Below, in pieces: positions 52,392-61,126 of a stretch of 64,000 nt of DNA (its first letter is position 1; each line of letters opens with the position of its first letter). The stretch is from Clavibacter capsici (lineage in GTDB: Bacteria; Actinomycetota; Actinomycetes; Actinomycetales; Microbacteriaceae). Below the pieces are notes generated by a model. That model ran no database searches. It had not been told where the DNA came from and saw only the letters and a list, made by a program, of their open reading frames with translations. The stretch is taken from the NCBI RefSeq assembly GCF_001280205.1, contig NZ_CP012573.1, forward strand, positions 248,001 to 312,000. Direction: 5' to 3'. The translations under genes were made by a program, and so were the position numbers.

Positions 52392-53492
52392 CTACCCCGC
52401 CCCGACCTCCCGCCGGATCGCCGCCGCGAACCGGTCGATGTCGTCCTCCGTGGTGTCGAACGAGCACATCCAGCGGACCTCGCGGCGGGCCGGGTCCCAG
52501 TCGTAGAAGCGGAACTCGGAGCGGAGGCGGTCGGCGACGCCCTCGGGCAGGATCGCGAACAGGCCGTTCGCCTGCGTCTCCTGCGTGAACTCGACGCCGT
52601 CGACGCCGTCGAGAGCGGCCCGGAGGCGCGCGGCCATGCCGTTGGCGTGGCGGGCGGAGCGGAGGTAGAGCGGCACGCCGTCGACCTCGGATCCGAGCAG
52701 CGCCAGCAGCTGCGCGCTCACGAACCGCATCTTCGAGGCGAGCTGCATGTTGAGCTTGCGGAGGTAGGTCAGCCCCTCGGACGCCTCGGGGTCGAGCACC
52801 ACGATCGCCTCGCCGTAGAGCAGGCCGTTCTTGGTGCCGCCGAAGCTCACGACGTCGACGCCCGCGTCGGACGTGAAGGCGCGGAAGGGCGCGTCCAGCG
52901 TGGCCGCGGCGTTGGAGAGGCGGGCGCCGTCCATGTGCAGGCGCATGCCGCGCTCGTGCGCGTGGTCGGCGATCGCCCGCACCTCGGCCGGCGTGTAGAC
53001 GGTGCCGAGCTCGGTGGTCTGCGTGATGCTCACGGCGAGCGGCTGCGCGCGGTGCTCGTCGCCCCAGCCCCACGCCTCGCGGTCGATGAGCTCGGGCGTG
53101 AGCTTGCCGTCCTCCGTGGGCACCTGGAGCAGCTTGATCCCGGCGACGCGCTCGGGGGCGCCGCCCTCGTCGGTGTTGATGTGCGCGGTGGTCGCGCACA
53201 CCACGGCACCCCAGCGCGGCAGCATCGAGAGGAGCCCGGTGACGTTCGCGCCCGTGCCGTTGAAGACGGGGAACGCCTCGGCGCCGCGGCCGAAGTGCTC
53301 GCCCACGACCTCCTGCAGGCGTGCCGTGTAGGCGTCGCCGCCGTAGGCGACCTGGTGCCCGCCGTTCGCGGCGGCGATCGCCTCGAGCACCTCGGGGTGG
53401 ATCCCGGAGTAGTTGTCGGAGGCGAACCCTCGGGCGGCGGTGTCGTGGAGCTGGAGGGGGGAGACGGGGGTGGTGGCGGTGGCGTCGGTCAC
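52392..53492 (-). CDS. low-specificity L-threonine aldolase family protein
   Basis: A 366-residue PLP enzyme of the beta-eliminating lyase family that cleaves L-threonine or allo-threonine to glycine and acetaldehyde. The PLP lysine is Lys221 in SFGGTKNGLL and the cofactor Asp is Asp188 in LHMDGARLSNA. FASDNYSGIHPEV near the start and AYGGDAYTARLQ are family motifs. The normal host base composition resumes here after the island. Confidence 0.92.
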   Translation of the reverse strand: MTDATATTPVSPLQLHDTAARGFASDNYSGIHPEVLEAIAAANGGHQVAYGGDAYTARLQEVVGEHFGRGAEAFPVFNGTGANVTGLLSMLPRWGAVVCATTAHINTDEGGAPERVAGIKLLQVPTEDGKLTPELIDREAWGWGDEHRAQPLAVSITQTTELGTVYTPAEVRAIADHAHERGMRLHMDGARLSNAAATLDAPFRAFTSDAGVDVVSFGGTKNGLLYGEAIVVLDPEASEGLTYLRKLNMQLASKMRFVSAQLLALLGSEVDGVPLYLRSARHANGMAARLRAALDGVDGVEFTQETQANGLFAILPEGVADRLRSEFRFYDWDPARREVRWMCSFDTTEDDIDRFAAAIRREVGAG

Positions 53493-53542
53493 CCGTCCAT
53501 CCTCGCCTACCCGGCGCGCGGCCCCGGCCGCCCGCTCCCGGC

Positions 53543-54199
53543 CTACGCGGGGAAGCCGTGCAGCGCCACGTGCTGCAGCAGGATCACCGTCTTGCCGTCC
53601 GCGATGCGCCCGTCGGCGACCATCGCGAGCGCCTCGTCGAGCGTCACCTCGATCCGCTCGATGTCCTCGCCCTCCTCGGCCACGCCGCCGCCCGCGCCCA
53701 CGACGTCGGCGGGCGCGTACGCGGCGAGGTAGTGGTGCACGCGCTCGGTCACGGATCCGGGGCTCATGAACAGGTCGAACAGGTGCGTGAGCGCGACGAC
53801 CTCCACGCCCAGCTCCTCGCGGGCCTCGCGGCGGATGGCGTCCTCGGGGGAGTCCTCGTCGAGGAGGCCGGCCGCCGCCTCGACGAGCATGCCGTCCGGG
53901 TGGCCGTTGACGTAGGCGGGGTAGCGGAACTGGCGTGTGAGGAGGATCCGGTGCGTGTCGGCCGCGTAGAGCAGCACGGTCGCGCCGTCCCCGCGGTCGT
54001 ACGTCTCGCGCTGCTGCTCCTGCCAGGATCCGTCGCGCAGCCGCAGGTCGAGCGTGGTCCGGCGGAGCACGTGCCAGCCGTCGGAGGTGACCTCGACGCG
54101 CTTCACGACCACGTCGGGGTTGCGGTCGAGGTCCGTCCCGCGCAGGTGGAGGCCGGTGCGGCCCCGCGAGTCGGGCACGGTCTCACCGGGGCGCGTCAT
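53543..54199 (-). CDS. nudK: Nudix hydrolase, GDP-mannose pyrophosphatase (NudK)-like
   Basis: A 218-residue Nudix enzyme. The sequence order (RRTTLDLRLRDGSWQEQQRETYDRGDGATVLLY, then LLTRQFRYPAYVNGHPDGMLVEAAAGLLDED and SPGSVTERVHHYLA) matches NudK proteins that hydrolyse GDP-mannose. The Nudix box is AGLLDEDSPEDAIRREAREELGV with REAREELG supplying metal ligands. Substrate could be another nucleotide sugar or ADP-ribose. Single gene; the mannosidase operon elsewhere in the window is not obviously linked. Confidence 0.87.
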   Translation of the reverse strand: MTRPGETVPDSRGRTGLHLRGTDLDRNPDVVVKRVEVTSDGWHVLRRTTLDLRLRDGSWQEQQRETYDRGDGATVLLYAADTHRILLTRQFRYPAYVNGHPDGMLVEAAAGLLDEDSPEDAIRREAREELGVEVVALTHLFDLFMSPGSVTERVHHYLAAYAPADVVGAGGGVAEEGEDIERIEVTLDEALAMVADGRIADGKTVILLQHVALHGFPA

Positions 54200-54231
54200 G
54201 CCGCCATCCTCGCGGGCGGCCAGGCGTCGGC

Positions 54232-54266
54232 GCGTCCGCCCGACGGCGGATCCGCGCGGCGGACGC
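54232..54266 (-). terminator. 9-bp stem-loop after the SQR-like gene
   Basis: GCGTCCGCC (54232-54240) pairs perfectly with GGCGGACGC (54258-54266). It lies immediately past the stop of the SQR-like gene (54270) on the minus strand. Confidence 0.6.
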
Positions 54267-54269
54267 GGA

Positions 54270-55538
54270 TCAGGCGCGGCCCTGCAGGATCAGGTTCCAG
54301 TACACCCACGGCAGCACGTACCGGTCCGCGACGAAGGTGAGGCGGCGCTCCTTCGCGAGGCCCTTCCAGCCGGGGATCGTGGGCTTCGGGCGGTAGCGGT
54401 CGTCGAACTCGGCGAACACCACCGTCGAGCGCGAGACCACGAACGGGCACACGGAGTACCCGTCGTACGTCTGCGGCAGCGGCTTCCCCTTCAGAGCGGC
54501 CACGAGGTTCTTCGCGACCGTCGTGGTCTGCTGGCGCAGCGCGCCGCCGGACTTCGAGTTGGTGGTCGCGGCCGCGTCACCGAGCGCCCACACGTCGGGG
54601 AAGCGCGGGTGGCGGAGGGTCAGCGGATCCACCTCGACGAAGCCGCCCGCGTCGCCGGGCGCCGCGAGGCCCGTGCCGGCCAGCCAATCGGGCGCGGACT
54701 GCGGCGGCACCGCGTGGAGCACGTCGTAGGGGAGCGTCTCGCGCTCCGCGTCGTCGAGGCCCTGCTGCGCGGCGTGGTCGGGGCCGAGGAGCGCACGGGA
54801 GCGGTCGACGCCGCCGATCTCGACGGTGCGGGCGGCCGGATCCACGCCCACGAGCTCGCGCCCGTACCGCACCTCGATGCCGTACTCGGCGACCTTGCGC
54901 TCGAGCTCCGCGTCGATGAGCGGCATGCCGAACATCGTGGGCGTCGGCACGACGAGCACCACGCGGATGTCGTCGAGCACGCCGATCGCGCGCCAGTGGT
55001 CGCACGCGAGGTACATGGGCTTCTGCGACGCGCCCGAGCAGGTGCCGGGGCCGTCGGGCTGCGTGAAGACGACCGTGCCGGAGCGCACGTCGCGCAGCAC
55101 CTTCGACGCCTTGGCCGCGTGATGGTGCTCGTAGTTGGAGATGCCGACCGGGCTCGCCATGGCCTCGGCGAGGCCGGGCACGCGGTCCCAGTCCTTCTGG
55201 ATGCCGGGGCACACGATCAGCTGGCCGTAGGAGACCCCGCGGCCCGACGCGAGCGTCACCGCCTTCGCGACCGGGTCGATGCCGGCGACGCGGTCCTGGA
55301 TCCACGTGACGCCCTTCGGCGTGACGGACCCCTGCGGCCGGGTGGCCTGCGACGCCCGTGCGGTGCCGCCCGCGACGTGCGAGAACATCGGCTGGTAGTA
55401 GTGCGTGTCGCGCGGCTCGATCACCGCGACGTCGTCGACGCCGTACCGCCGGAGGCGCCCGGCGACCGAGAGGCCGGCGTTCCCCCCGCCGATGACGAGG
55501 ACGTCGTGATGGGCGGTCGTGCCGGGGGCAGCGGTCAT
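54270..55538 (-). CDS. sulfide:quinone oxidoreductase-like FAD protein
   Basis: A 422-residue FAD-dependent oxidoreductase. The N-terminal Rossmann motif is VLVIGGGNAGLSVAGRL. THYYQPMFSHVAGG is a typical SQR segment. GTCSGASQKPMYLACD carries a cysteine near the position of an SQR redox cysteine, and the second FAD motif is VWALGDAAATTNSKSGGA. The C-terminal membrane-associating region ends YVLPWVYWNLILQGRA, as in SQR. It probably oxidises sulfide or persulfide and passes electrons to quinone, consistent with detoxification. The expected second redox cysteine is in YSVCPFVV. Confidence 0.87.
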   Translation of the reverse strand: MTAAPGTTAHHDVLVIGGGNAGLSVAGRLRRYGVDDVAVIEPRDTHYYQPMFSHVAGGTARASQATRPQGSVTPKGVTWIQDRVAGIDPVAKAVTLASGRGVSYGQLIVCPGIQKDWDRVPGLAEAMASPVGISNYEHHHAAKASKVLRDVRSGTVVFTQPDGPGTCSGASQKPMYLACDHWRAIGVLDDIRVVLVVPTPTMFGMPLIDAELERKVAEYGIEVRYGRELVGVDPAARTVEIGGVDRSRALLGPDHAAQQGLDDAERETLPYDVLHAVPPQSAPDWLAGTGLAAPGDAGGFVEVDPLTLRHPRFPDVWALGDAAATTNSKSGGALRQQTTTVAKNLVAALKGKPLPQTYDGYSVCPFVVSRSTVVFAEFDDRYRPKPTIPGWKGLAKERRLTFVADRYVLPWVYWNLILQGRA

Positions 55539-55601
55539 GGGCTCACCCTAGGCCGGGCGCGGGGCGACCGACCGGGTGCGGGCGGGATCCCCACGTGCCC
55601 G

Positions 55602-55949
55602 TCAGGCCGGCGGCGCCCCGTCCTCGACCAGGCGGCCCGTCACGCGCACGAGGGCGGTGGCGCCGACGCCGGGCTCGGCGTCGAGGAGCGCGCGGACGCG
55701 CTCCCCGACCGCGCGGATCACGTCCGCGGCGGGGCGGTCGGCGGCCGTGGCGACGTGGGTGGCGACGGTGGTGGATCCCTCCCGTCGGTCGACGTCGACG
55801 AGCACGTCGGGAGCCTGGAGGCGCAGCCGGCCCGCGACCGCGACGGCGGCGGCCTCGAGCGGCGGCTGCGCAGGGTAGACGCCCGTCACGCCGTCGACCG
55901 CGCGGATGGCGGCGGTGAGGCGGCGCGAGAGGTCGGCGTCGTCGGTCAC
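55602..55949 (-). CDS. small Asp23-like domain protein of the sigma factor operon
   Basis: A 115-residue protein with an Asp23-like alpha/beta pattern (RRLTAAIRAVDGVTGVYPAQ and PDVLVDVDRREGSTTVATHV and ADVIRAVGERVRALL). The GTG start at 55949 overlaps the upstream Asp23 gene by 4 bp. It ends the ECF-sigma operon. Role is presumably in the same envelope-stress complex, by context. Confidence 0.65.
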   Translation of the reverse strand: MTDDADLSRRLTAAIRAVDGVTGVYPAQPPLEAAAVAVAGRLRLQAPDVLVDVDRREGSTTVATHVATAADRPAADVIRAVGERVRALLDAEPGVGATALVRVTGRLVEDGAPPA

Positions 55950-56626
55950 GGGCGGTCCTCCTCGGGCGGGGCGGCGGGAGCCGCGTCGGGGTCGCCCGGG
56001 GGCCTGATGTCGTCCACGGTCACGTCGATCCCGCCCACGGTCAGCTCCGCGTGCCGGGCGAGCGCCTCGCGGATCCGCGCGCGCAGCCGGTCCGCCACGC
56101 CGGCGATCGGCAGGGGGAACGCCAGCGCGCAGGTGACGGCCACGCGGATCACGGCGCCGGGCGTCGCGACGTCGCCGTCGAGCACGCAGCGGCCCATGAT
56201 CACGCCGCCCATGCTGTCGCCCGCGCGGCGCACGATGCCGCGGACGGCCGCCTCCGTGATCGTGAGGCGCAGCGTCGGATCCGGGTGGCTGATCGGCACG
56301 TCGCGACCCGAGCGCACCTCGGCGCCGATGGTGTCGAGGAGGTCCGAGATCCATGCGGCGTCGCGGTCGGGATCGCGGTCGGCCTCGCGGCGGAGGCCGG
56401 AGGCGGAGAGCTCGGAGAGGCGGGTCAGGTTGGCGAGGGCGAGGCGGCAGGCGGCGGATCCCTCGATGGCGGGATCGGCCGGCGTGCGCCCGCGGTCGAG
56501 GTAGTCGGCGAGCTCCTCCATGGTGCGGCCGTCGACCAGGTCGTCGCGCTCCACGGACTCCACGGCGTCGTCGCGGGCAGCGCCGTCGTCGGGCGGGTCC
56601 GGGCGCATGCCCGAGGTGTCGGTCAT
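55946..56626 (-). CDS. Asp23/Gls24-type protein co-translated with ECF sigma factor
   Basis: A 226-residue protein. The N-terminal 90 residues are acidic and contain a short helix (MEELADYLDRGRTP) typical of regions that contact sigma factors. The C-terminal half is Asp23-like (LRLTITEAAVRGIVRRAGDSM, GVADRLRARIREALARHAELTVGGIDVTVDDI). The ATG at 56626 overlaps the sigma factor stop (ATGA) and has GGAGG 7 nt upstream. It could act as an anti-sigma or membrane-stress partner; this is inference. Confidence 0.72.
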   Translation of the reverse strand: MTDTSGMRPDPPDDGAARDDAVESVERDDLVDGRTMEELADYLDRGRTPADPAIEGSAACRLALANLTRLSELSASGLRREADRDPDRDAAWISDLLDTIGAEVRSGRDVPISHPDPTLRLTITEAAVRGIVRRAGDSMGGVIMGRCVLDGDVATPGAVIRVAVTCALAFPLPIAGVADRLRARIREALARHAELTVGGIDVTVDDIRPPGDPDAAPAAPPEEDRP

Positions 56627-57195
56627 CGCCATGCCTCCAGTTCGCGGAGCAGGAACCGCCGCGCCCGGGCCAGCAGGCCGCGCACGGTGGAGAGGGGGAG
56701 GTCGAGCTCGTCCGCGATCTCCTGGTAGCTGAGGCCCGCCGTCTCGCGGAGGAGCCAGCACCTCCGCTGGTCGTCCGGCAGCCTGCCGACAGCGTCCCAC
56801 ACGGCGTCGAGCTGGAGCCGGGTCTCGACGATGCGCTCGGGGCCGCGCGCGGCGGGCGCCGGCGGATCCCAGTCGTCGATGTCGTCGTGGTGGCGGCGGA
56901 CGCGGATCCGGTCGATGGCCTTGTGGGTCACGATGCGGATCAGCCAGGCGCGGATGCCCGCGGGGCTCTCGAGCTCCCCGAGGCGCCGCCAGCCCGTGAG
57001 GAACGACTCCTGCACGACGTCGTCGGACTCGATGTCGGAGCCGAGGATGCGCGCCGCGTACACGCGCATGAGCGGGCCGTGGCGTCGGGCCAGCTGCGCG
57101 AACGCCTGCACGTCGCCGTCGGCCGCGCGCGACGCGAGGGTCGCGTCGGCGGCGTGGAGGAGCGGATCCTGGTCGGTGCCGATGATCGCCTCCAG
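56623..57195 (-). CDS. ECF-type RNA polymerase sigma factor
   Basis: A sigma-70 family ECF factor of about 186-190 residues. Region 2 is ADGDVQAFAQLARRHGPLMRVYAARILGSDIESDDVVQESFLTGWRRL. Region 4 is LPDDQRRCWLLRETAGLSYQEIADELDLPLSTVRGLLARARRFLLREL. No ATG, GTG or TTG exists in frame near the expected N-terminus; the nearest upstream is a GTG at 57417 that would add about 75 odd residues. GGAGG lies 5 nt before an ATC at 57183, and a CTG at 57195 is another option. It heads an operon with two Asp23-type genes and is divergent from a third. Confidence 0.85.
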   Translation of the reverse strand: MEAIIGTDQDPLLHAADATLASRAADGDVQAFAQLARRHGPLMRVYAARILGSDIESDDVVQESFLTGWRRLGELESPAGIRAWLIRIVTHKAIDRIRVRRHHDDIDDWDPPAPAARGPERIVETRLQLDAVWDAVGRLPDDQRRCWLLRETAGLSYQEIADELDLPLSTVRGLLARARRFLLRELEAWR

Positions 57196-57465
57196 CCGGT
57201 CTCGTCGCCCACGGCAGGTGTGTCCGGCCGCGCCCCGGACCGAGCATGCCCGACGGCCGCAGGGGCCTCTGGCCGCGTGGCCGGAAAGCGCACGCCGGAT
57301 GCCGCCAGGTGGCCGCGCAGCGAAGCCCGGCCGCTCCCGCCTGGAGGAAAGCTGGACGTGCGGGACGAGCCGGACGCCCGGCCCGTCTCCTTGACGCGCC
57401 GGGCATCCAGCCGGCACCGCGATCCCCTCGACGGGAGCGCGCCCCATCCACCACAGGAGCACCAC

Positions 57466-57915
57466 ATGACCGACGTCACCCCCGCCACCGCCTCCAGCCG
57501 CGCCGCCGCCAAGCACACGCCCGCCGACTCGGCCGCCGGCAAGAACACGATCGCCGACGGCGTCGTCGAGAAGGTCGCGGGCATCGCGGCCCGCCAGGTC
57601 CCCGGCGTCCACGACCTCGGCAACGGCGCGGCCCGTGCCGTCGGCGCGATCCGCAACGTCATCGGCCAGCAGGACCGCGGCCAGGGCATCTCCGTCGAGG
57701 TCGGCGAGAAGCAGGTTGCCGCGGACATCGTGGTCGTCGCCGAGTACCCCGTCGCGCTGCAGGACCTCGCCGACCGGATCCGCGAGTCCGTCACCGACGC
57801 GATCTCGCAGGTCGTCGGCATGGACGTGACCGAGGTCAACGTCACCGTCTCCGACGTGCACATCCCGTCGGACGACAAGGACGAGGACGACGCCGCGAAG
57901 AGCCGCGTCCAGTAG
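57466..57915 (+). CDS. Asp23/Gls24 family alkaline shock protein (second copy)
   Basis: A 149-residue cytosolic Asp23 protein with Ser/Thr/Ala-rich N-terminus, core (KNTIADGVVEKVAGIAARQ and GQGISVEVGEK and VVVAEYPVALQDLADRIRESV and VVGMDVTEVNVTVSDV) and acidic tail. AGGAG precedes the ATG. Its central 65 residues are almost identical, also at DNA level, to the copy at 12844-13287. Divergent from the ECF sigma operon, with which it probably shares regulation. Confidence 0.9.
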   Translation: MTDVTPATASSRAAAKHTPADSAAGKNTIADGVVEKVAGIAARQVPGVHDLGNGAARAVGAIRNVIGQQDRGQGISVEVGEKQVAADIVVVAEYPVALQDLADRIRESVTDAISQVVGMDVTEVNVTVSDVHIPSDDKDEDDAAKSRVQ

Positions 57916-57958
57916 GAGCGACCTCGTCGGCCACGGCCGACGCACCGCCCGCACGACG

Positions 57959-57996
57959 CGCGCCCGCGGACCCCGCCATCGGGATCCGCGGGCGCG
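57959..57996. terminator. 12-bp perfect stem terminator between convergent genes
   Basis: CGCGCCCGCGGA (57959-57970) pairs perfectly with TCCGCGGGCGCG (57985-57996). It lies between the second Asp23 gene and the end of the lipoprotein gene at 58005, so it can serve both strands. Confidence 0.8.
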
Positions 57997-58004
57997 TCCG
58001 CGCG

Positions 58005-58556
58005 CTACCGGCCGATGCCGGCGAGCGAGCCCGTGGTCTTGCCTGCCGGATCGCCGACCAGGCACGTCACGATGCGGTCGCCGGTCATCCAGCCCTCGGC
58101 CGTGGGCTGGTAGTACGTGTAGTCGTAGATCGAGTCCTGGTAGTCGAAGCCGATGAAGGAGTCGAACGCCGTGCCGCACGCGTCGTCGGCCTGCGCGTCG
58201 ACCGGATCCGAGCCGGGGTAGTCGGACCCGCCCGTGAGGGTCACCTCCCGGTACGCCTCGAAGTCGTGCGGGTCGGAGCACGCCACCGTGCGCACCGCGG
58301 TCACCTCCTGGGCGACCCCGTCCGTGTCCTCGCCCGAGACGCTGTCGACGAGCGACTGGTCCTCGATGCAGTCGCCCTGGCGCAGGTCGAAGACGTCGGT
58401 CCTGCCGCTCGCGGTGACGGCCCCCTTCTCGTCGCGCGGGGCGTCGTGGGGGATCAGGTCGGCGATCTGCTGCGGTGAGCATCCGCTCAGCGCGGCGGCG
58501 ACGAGGAGGGCCGCGAGCGCGGCGGGCAGGGTGGTGCGGCGGGCGGCGGTGGTCAT
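58005..58556 (-). CDS. septum formation family-like lipoprotein
   Basis: A 183-residue exported lipoprotein with lipobox AALSGC (Cys26). The mature part has DVFDLRQGDCIEDQ, a CSDPHDFEAYREVTL segment and the C-terminal WMTGDRIVTCLVGDPAGKTTGSLAG. These are features of the septum-formation-related domain found in many actinobacterial membrane and secreted proteins. Four cysteines after the lipobox may form two disulfides. Precise role unknown. Confidence 0.82.
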   Translation of the reverse strand: MTTAARRTTLPAALAALLVAAALSGCSPQQIADLIPHDAPRDEKGAVTASGRTDVFDLRQGDCIEDQSLVDSVSGEDTDGVAQEVTAVRTVACSDPHDFEAYREVTLTGGSDYPGSDPVDAQADDACGTAFDSFIGFDYQDSIYDYTYYQPTAEGWMTGDRIVTCLVGDPAGKTTGSLAGIGR

Positions 58557-58659
58557 GGTGTCCTCGGGGTGGTGGGTGGATCGCGCTCACCGTAGCGGGA
58601 AGCGGGCCGGCTGCGTGCGCGTTCCGTGCGACGCCGCTGCGGGCCGTCGGACGTGGACG

Positions 58660-58699
58660 CGCCCGGCCGCCTCCGCGGGGGAGCGGAGGCGGCCGGGCG
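58660..58699 (-). terminator. 17-bp perfect stem terminator of the ABC exporter operon
   Basis: The 17 bases 58660-58676 (CGCCCGGCCGCCTCCGC) are perfectly complementary to 58683-58699, with a 6-nt loop. It lies just after the stop of the ABC permease gene at 58730 on the minus strand. Confidence 0.8.
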
Positions 58700-58729
58700 G
58701 TCGTCGGGTGCGGTCCGGCCGCGCGGGCG

Positions 58730-59860
58730 TCATCCCTTCAGCGCGTCCTTCAGCTTCACGCGGGATCCGGTGCGCAGCAGCGAGTTGCTGTAGATGCGGG
58801 ATCCGAGGGCCACCACCACGGCGGTCGTCGCGATGAGCACGAGGAGCGACAGGAGCGGCTCCCACCACTCGGCCTCGCCGAGGAACAGGCGCATCGGCAT
58901 CCCGACCGGGGCCGAGAACGGGACGTACGACATGATCGTCATCACCACGGGGTTGTCGTTGAAGAAGATGACCGCGAAGTACGGGATCATCACGAGGTAC
59001 GTGACCGGGGCCGTGACGGCGCCCACGTCCTCCTGGCGGGAGACGAGCGACGCCGCCGCCGCGAAGAGCGACGCGAGCAGCACGAACCCGAACAGGAAGA
59101 ACACCACGAACCACAGCACCGCGGGGCCGACGATCGCGAGCAGCGCTGTCTGGTCCGTCACGAGGAGGCCGACGCCGGTCATCAGGGCGATGAGCGCGAT
59201 CTGCGTGAACGCCAGGATGCTGTTGCCGAGCACCTTGCCCGCGAGCAGCGCCCGCACGGGGATCGTGGACATGAGCAGCTCGACCACCCGGGTCTGCTTC
59301 TCCTCCACCACGCTCTGGGCGATGATCTGCCCGAACGTCAGCGCCGAGATGAAGAACACGAGGCCGAACGCGATCGCCACGAGGTAGGCGACGCCCGGGT
59401 TGGTGGCCGGCTCGTCGAGCAGCTCGACGCGCGGGGTGTCGGTGAGGGCGCTGACGACGCCGTCCGGGGCGGAGGTGTCGCCGATCACGAGCACGGCGCC
59501 GTCGGAGTCCGCCTGGGGGTCGGGGACGACGGCCGCCTCCACGTCGCCGTCGCGCACCATCGCCTGCGCGTCCTCGACGCTGTCGGCGGGCACGCCCTCC
59601 AGCGACGGGGCGCCGGACACGGCCTGCTGGGCGGCGCCGACGACGGCCACGCGGGTGGTGTCGCCGTCGCCGCTGCCGGCCTGCGTGGCGAGGAACCCGC
59701 TGACGACGATGGAGACCAGGATCCCGACGAGCAGGATCCCGGTGCTGATGAGGAACGACTTGCTGCGCAGGCGCATGCGCACCTCGCGGCCGGTCACGAG
59801 CATCGTGGACTGGGCGAACGTCGGGGCCGTGCCCCGTCGGGTGGCGCTGGTGGTGCTCAC
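58730..59860 (-). CDS. ABC-2 type exporter permease (NatB-like)
   Basis: A 376-residue permease. One helix near residues 36-60 is followed by a large extracytoplasmic domain (to about 175). Five helices then follow, beginning GVAYLVAIAFGLVFFISALTFGQIIAQSVVEEKQTRVVELLMSTIP, the hallmark ABC-2/NatB segment. GTG start overlapping the ATPase stop by 4 bp. Together with the ATPase it forms an exporter, possibly for sodium, peptides or drugs; substrate unknown. Confidence 0.9.
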   Translation of the reverse strand: MSTTSATRRGTAPTFAQSTMLVTGREVRMRLRSKSFLISTGILLVGILVSIVVSGFLATQAGSGDGDTTRVAVVGAAQQAVSGAPSLEGVPADSVEDAQAMVRDGDVEAAVVPDPQADSDGAVLVIGDTSAPDGVVSALTDTPRVELLDEPATNPGVAYLVAIAFGLVFFISALTFGQIIAQSVVEEKQTRVVELLMSTIPVRALLAGKVLGNSILAFTQIALIALMTGVGLLVTDQTALLAIVGPAVLWFVVFFLFGFVLLASLFAAAASLVSRQEDVGAVTAPVTYLVMIPYFAVIFFNDNPVVMTIMSYVPFSAPVGMPMRLFLGEAEWWEPLLSLLVLIATTAVVVALGSRIYSNSLLRTGSRVKLKDALKG

Positions 59861-60738
59861 TGGACGACCTCCTGGAAGATCTCGCTGAGGGTGGGGCGGC
59901 GGCGCGTGAACCCGGTGACGGATCCACGGGAGACGGCCTCGGCGAGCACGCGCTGGCGCGCCTCCTCCTCGGCCTCGAAGAGCACGTAGCCGCCGTCGAA
60001 CTCGACGACGTCGACGCCGGGCACGTCGCGCACCCAGCCGCCGTCGCCGTCGATGAGGAGCTCCGTGAGGGGGCGGCTGTGCTGGTCGCGCAGCTCCTCG
60101 CGGTCGCCGGATGCGCGGATCCGGCCCTCGGCGATGACGACCACGTCGTCGCAGAGGCGCTCCACGATGTCGAGCTGGTGCGAGGAGAAGAGCACGGGCA
60201 CGCCCTGCGCGGCGCGCTCGGTGAGGACGCCGAGGACGGTCTCGACCGCGAGCGGGTCGAGGCCCGAGAACGGCTCGTCGAGCACGAGCACCTCGGGGTC
60301 GTGCACGAGGCTCGCCGCGATCTGCGCCCGCTGCTGGTTGCCGAGCGACAGCGACTCGATGGGGTCGTTGCGGCGCTCGCCGAGGCTGAGGCGCTCGAGC
60401 AGTCGCTCGGTGCTGGCGGTCGCGTCGGCGGCGCTCATGCCGTGCAGGCGGCCGAGGTAGACGATCTGCTCCTGCAGCTTCATCTTCGGGTAGAGGCCGC
60501 GCTCCTCGGGCATGTAGCCGAACGTGCGGCGGCTGGAGGTGCCGAGGTCGCTGCCGTTCAGCGACACGGTGCCGGAGTCGGCGGTGAGCACGCCGAGCAT
60601 GATCCGCATGGTGGTGGTCTTGCCGGCGCCGTTGCCGCCGACGAAGCCGGTCAGCCTCCCCGGCCGCACGGCGAAGGACACGTCGTCGAGGACGCGGCGG
60701 TCCCCGAACGATCGCGTGACGTTGTGGACTTCGAGCAC
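59857..60738 (-). CDS. ABC exporter ATP-binding protein (NatA-like)
   Basis: A 293-residue ATPase. Walker A GGNGAGKTTTMRIML, Q-loop GYMPEERGLYPKM, signature LSLGNQQRAQIAASL, Walker B VLVLDEPFSGLDPL and switch His in FSSHQLDIVERL are present. A C-terminal regulatory extension ends FTRRRPTLSEIFQEVV. The variant LSLGNQQ signature is typical of NatA. GTG start at 60738 is preceded by AGGAGG. Confidence 0.94.
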   Translation of the reverse strand: MLEVHNVTRSFGDRRVLDDVSFAVRPGRLTGFVGGNGAGKTTTMRIMLGVLTADSGTVSLNGSDLGTSSRRTFGYMPEERGLYPKMKLQEQIVYLGRLHGMSAADATASTERLLERLSLGERRNDPIESLSLGNQQRAQIAASLVHDPEVLVLDEPFSGLDPLAVETVLGVLTERAAQGVPVLFSSHQLDIVERLCDDVVVIAEGRIRASGDREELRDQHSRPLTELLIDGDGGWVRDVPGVDVVEFDGGYVLFEAEEEARQRVLAEAVSRGSVTGFTRRRPTLSEIFQEVVQ

Positions 60739-60871
60739 GGAGGGCCTCCTCGGTGGGCGTGGGTGATCCGTGCTGCTCACGCTAGGTGCGGGGGTGCGCG
60801 GGGGCGTCCGCCGTGTGGGGGAACCGGGTGGGGGACGGGTGGTCGTCGGGGGGACGGGGGCGCTCGGCGGG

Positions 60872-61126
60872 GTGACGGGGGCGTGCACGCGGGGTGCGGG
60901 TCGCGGTGCCTGGCGGCGCTGGGTCCTCGCCCTCTGGCTCGTGCAGGGCCTCGCCTTCGTCGCGGGTCTCGTCCTCGCGCACTCGTCCCTCAGGGCCGTC
61001 ACGACCGCGGTGTCCGTCGGCGTCGTCGTGGGCGTCGCATCGGCCGCGCTCGCCGGGGGCGCCGCGCGCCGGGCGGGACGCGGACCCGGCTTCGTCGACT
61101 CCGCCTCGATCACCGCCTACGCGTAG
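60872..61126 (+). CDS. small two-helix membrane protein, convergent with the SMP-30 gene
   Basis: An 84-residue protein with helices at about 17-38 and 43-65 (VLALWLVQGLAFVAGLVL and AVTTAVSVGVVVGVASAAL) and a short tail ending SITAYA. Third-position GC is very high from about 60900 on, which supports real coding on this strand, while both flanking genes are on the minus strand. The start is uncertain; GTG codons at 60770, 60839 and 60872 are in frame. It overlaps the 3' end of the SMP-30 gene by 10 bp. No family recognised. Confidence 0.5.
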   Translation: MTGACTRGAGRGAWRRWVLALWLVQGLAFVAGLVLAHSSLRAVTTAVSVGVVVGVASAALAGGAARRAGRGPGFVDSASITAYA

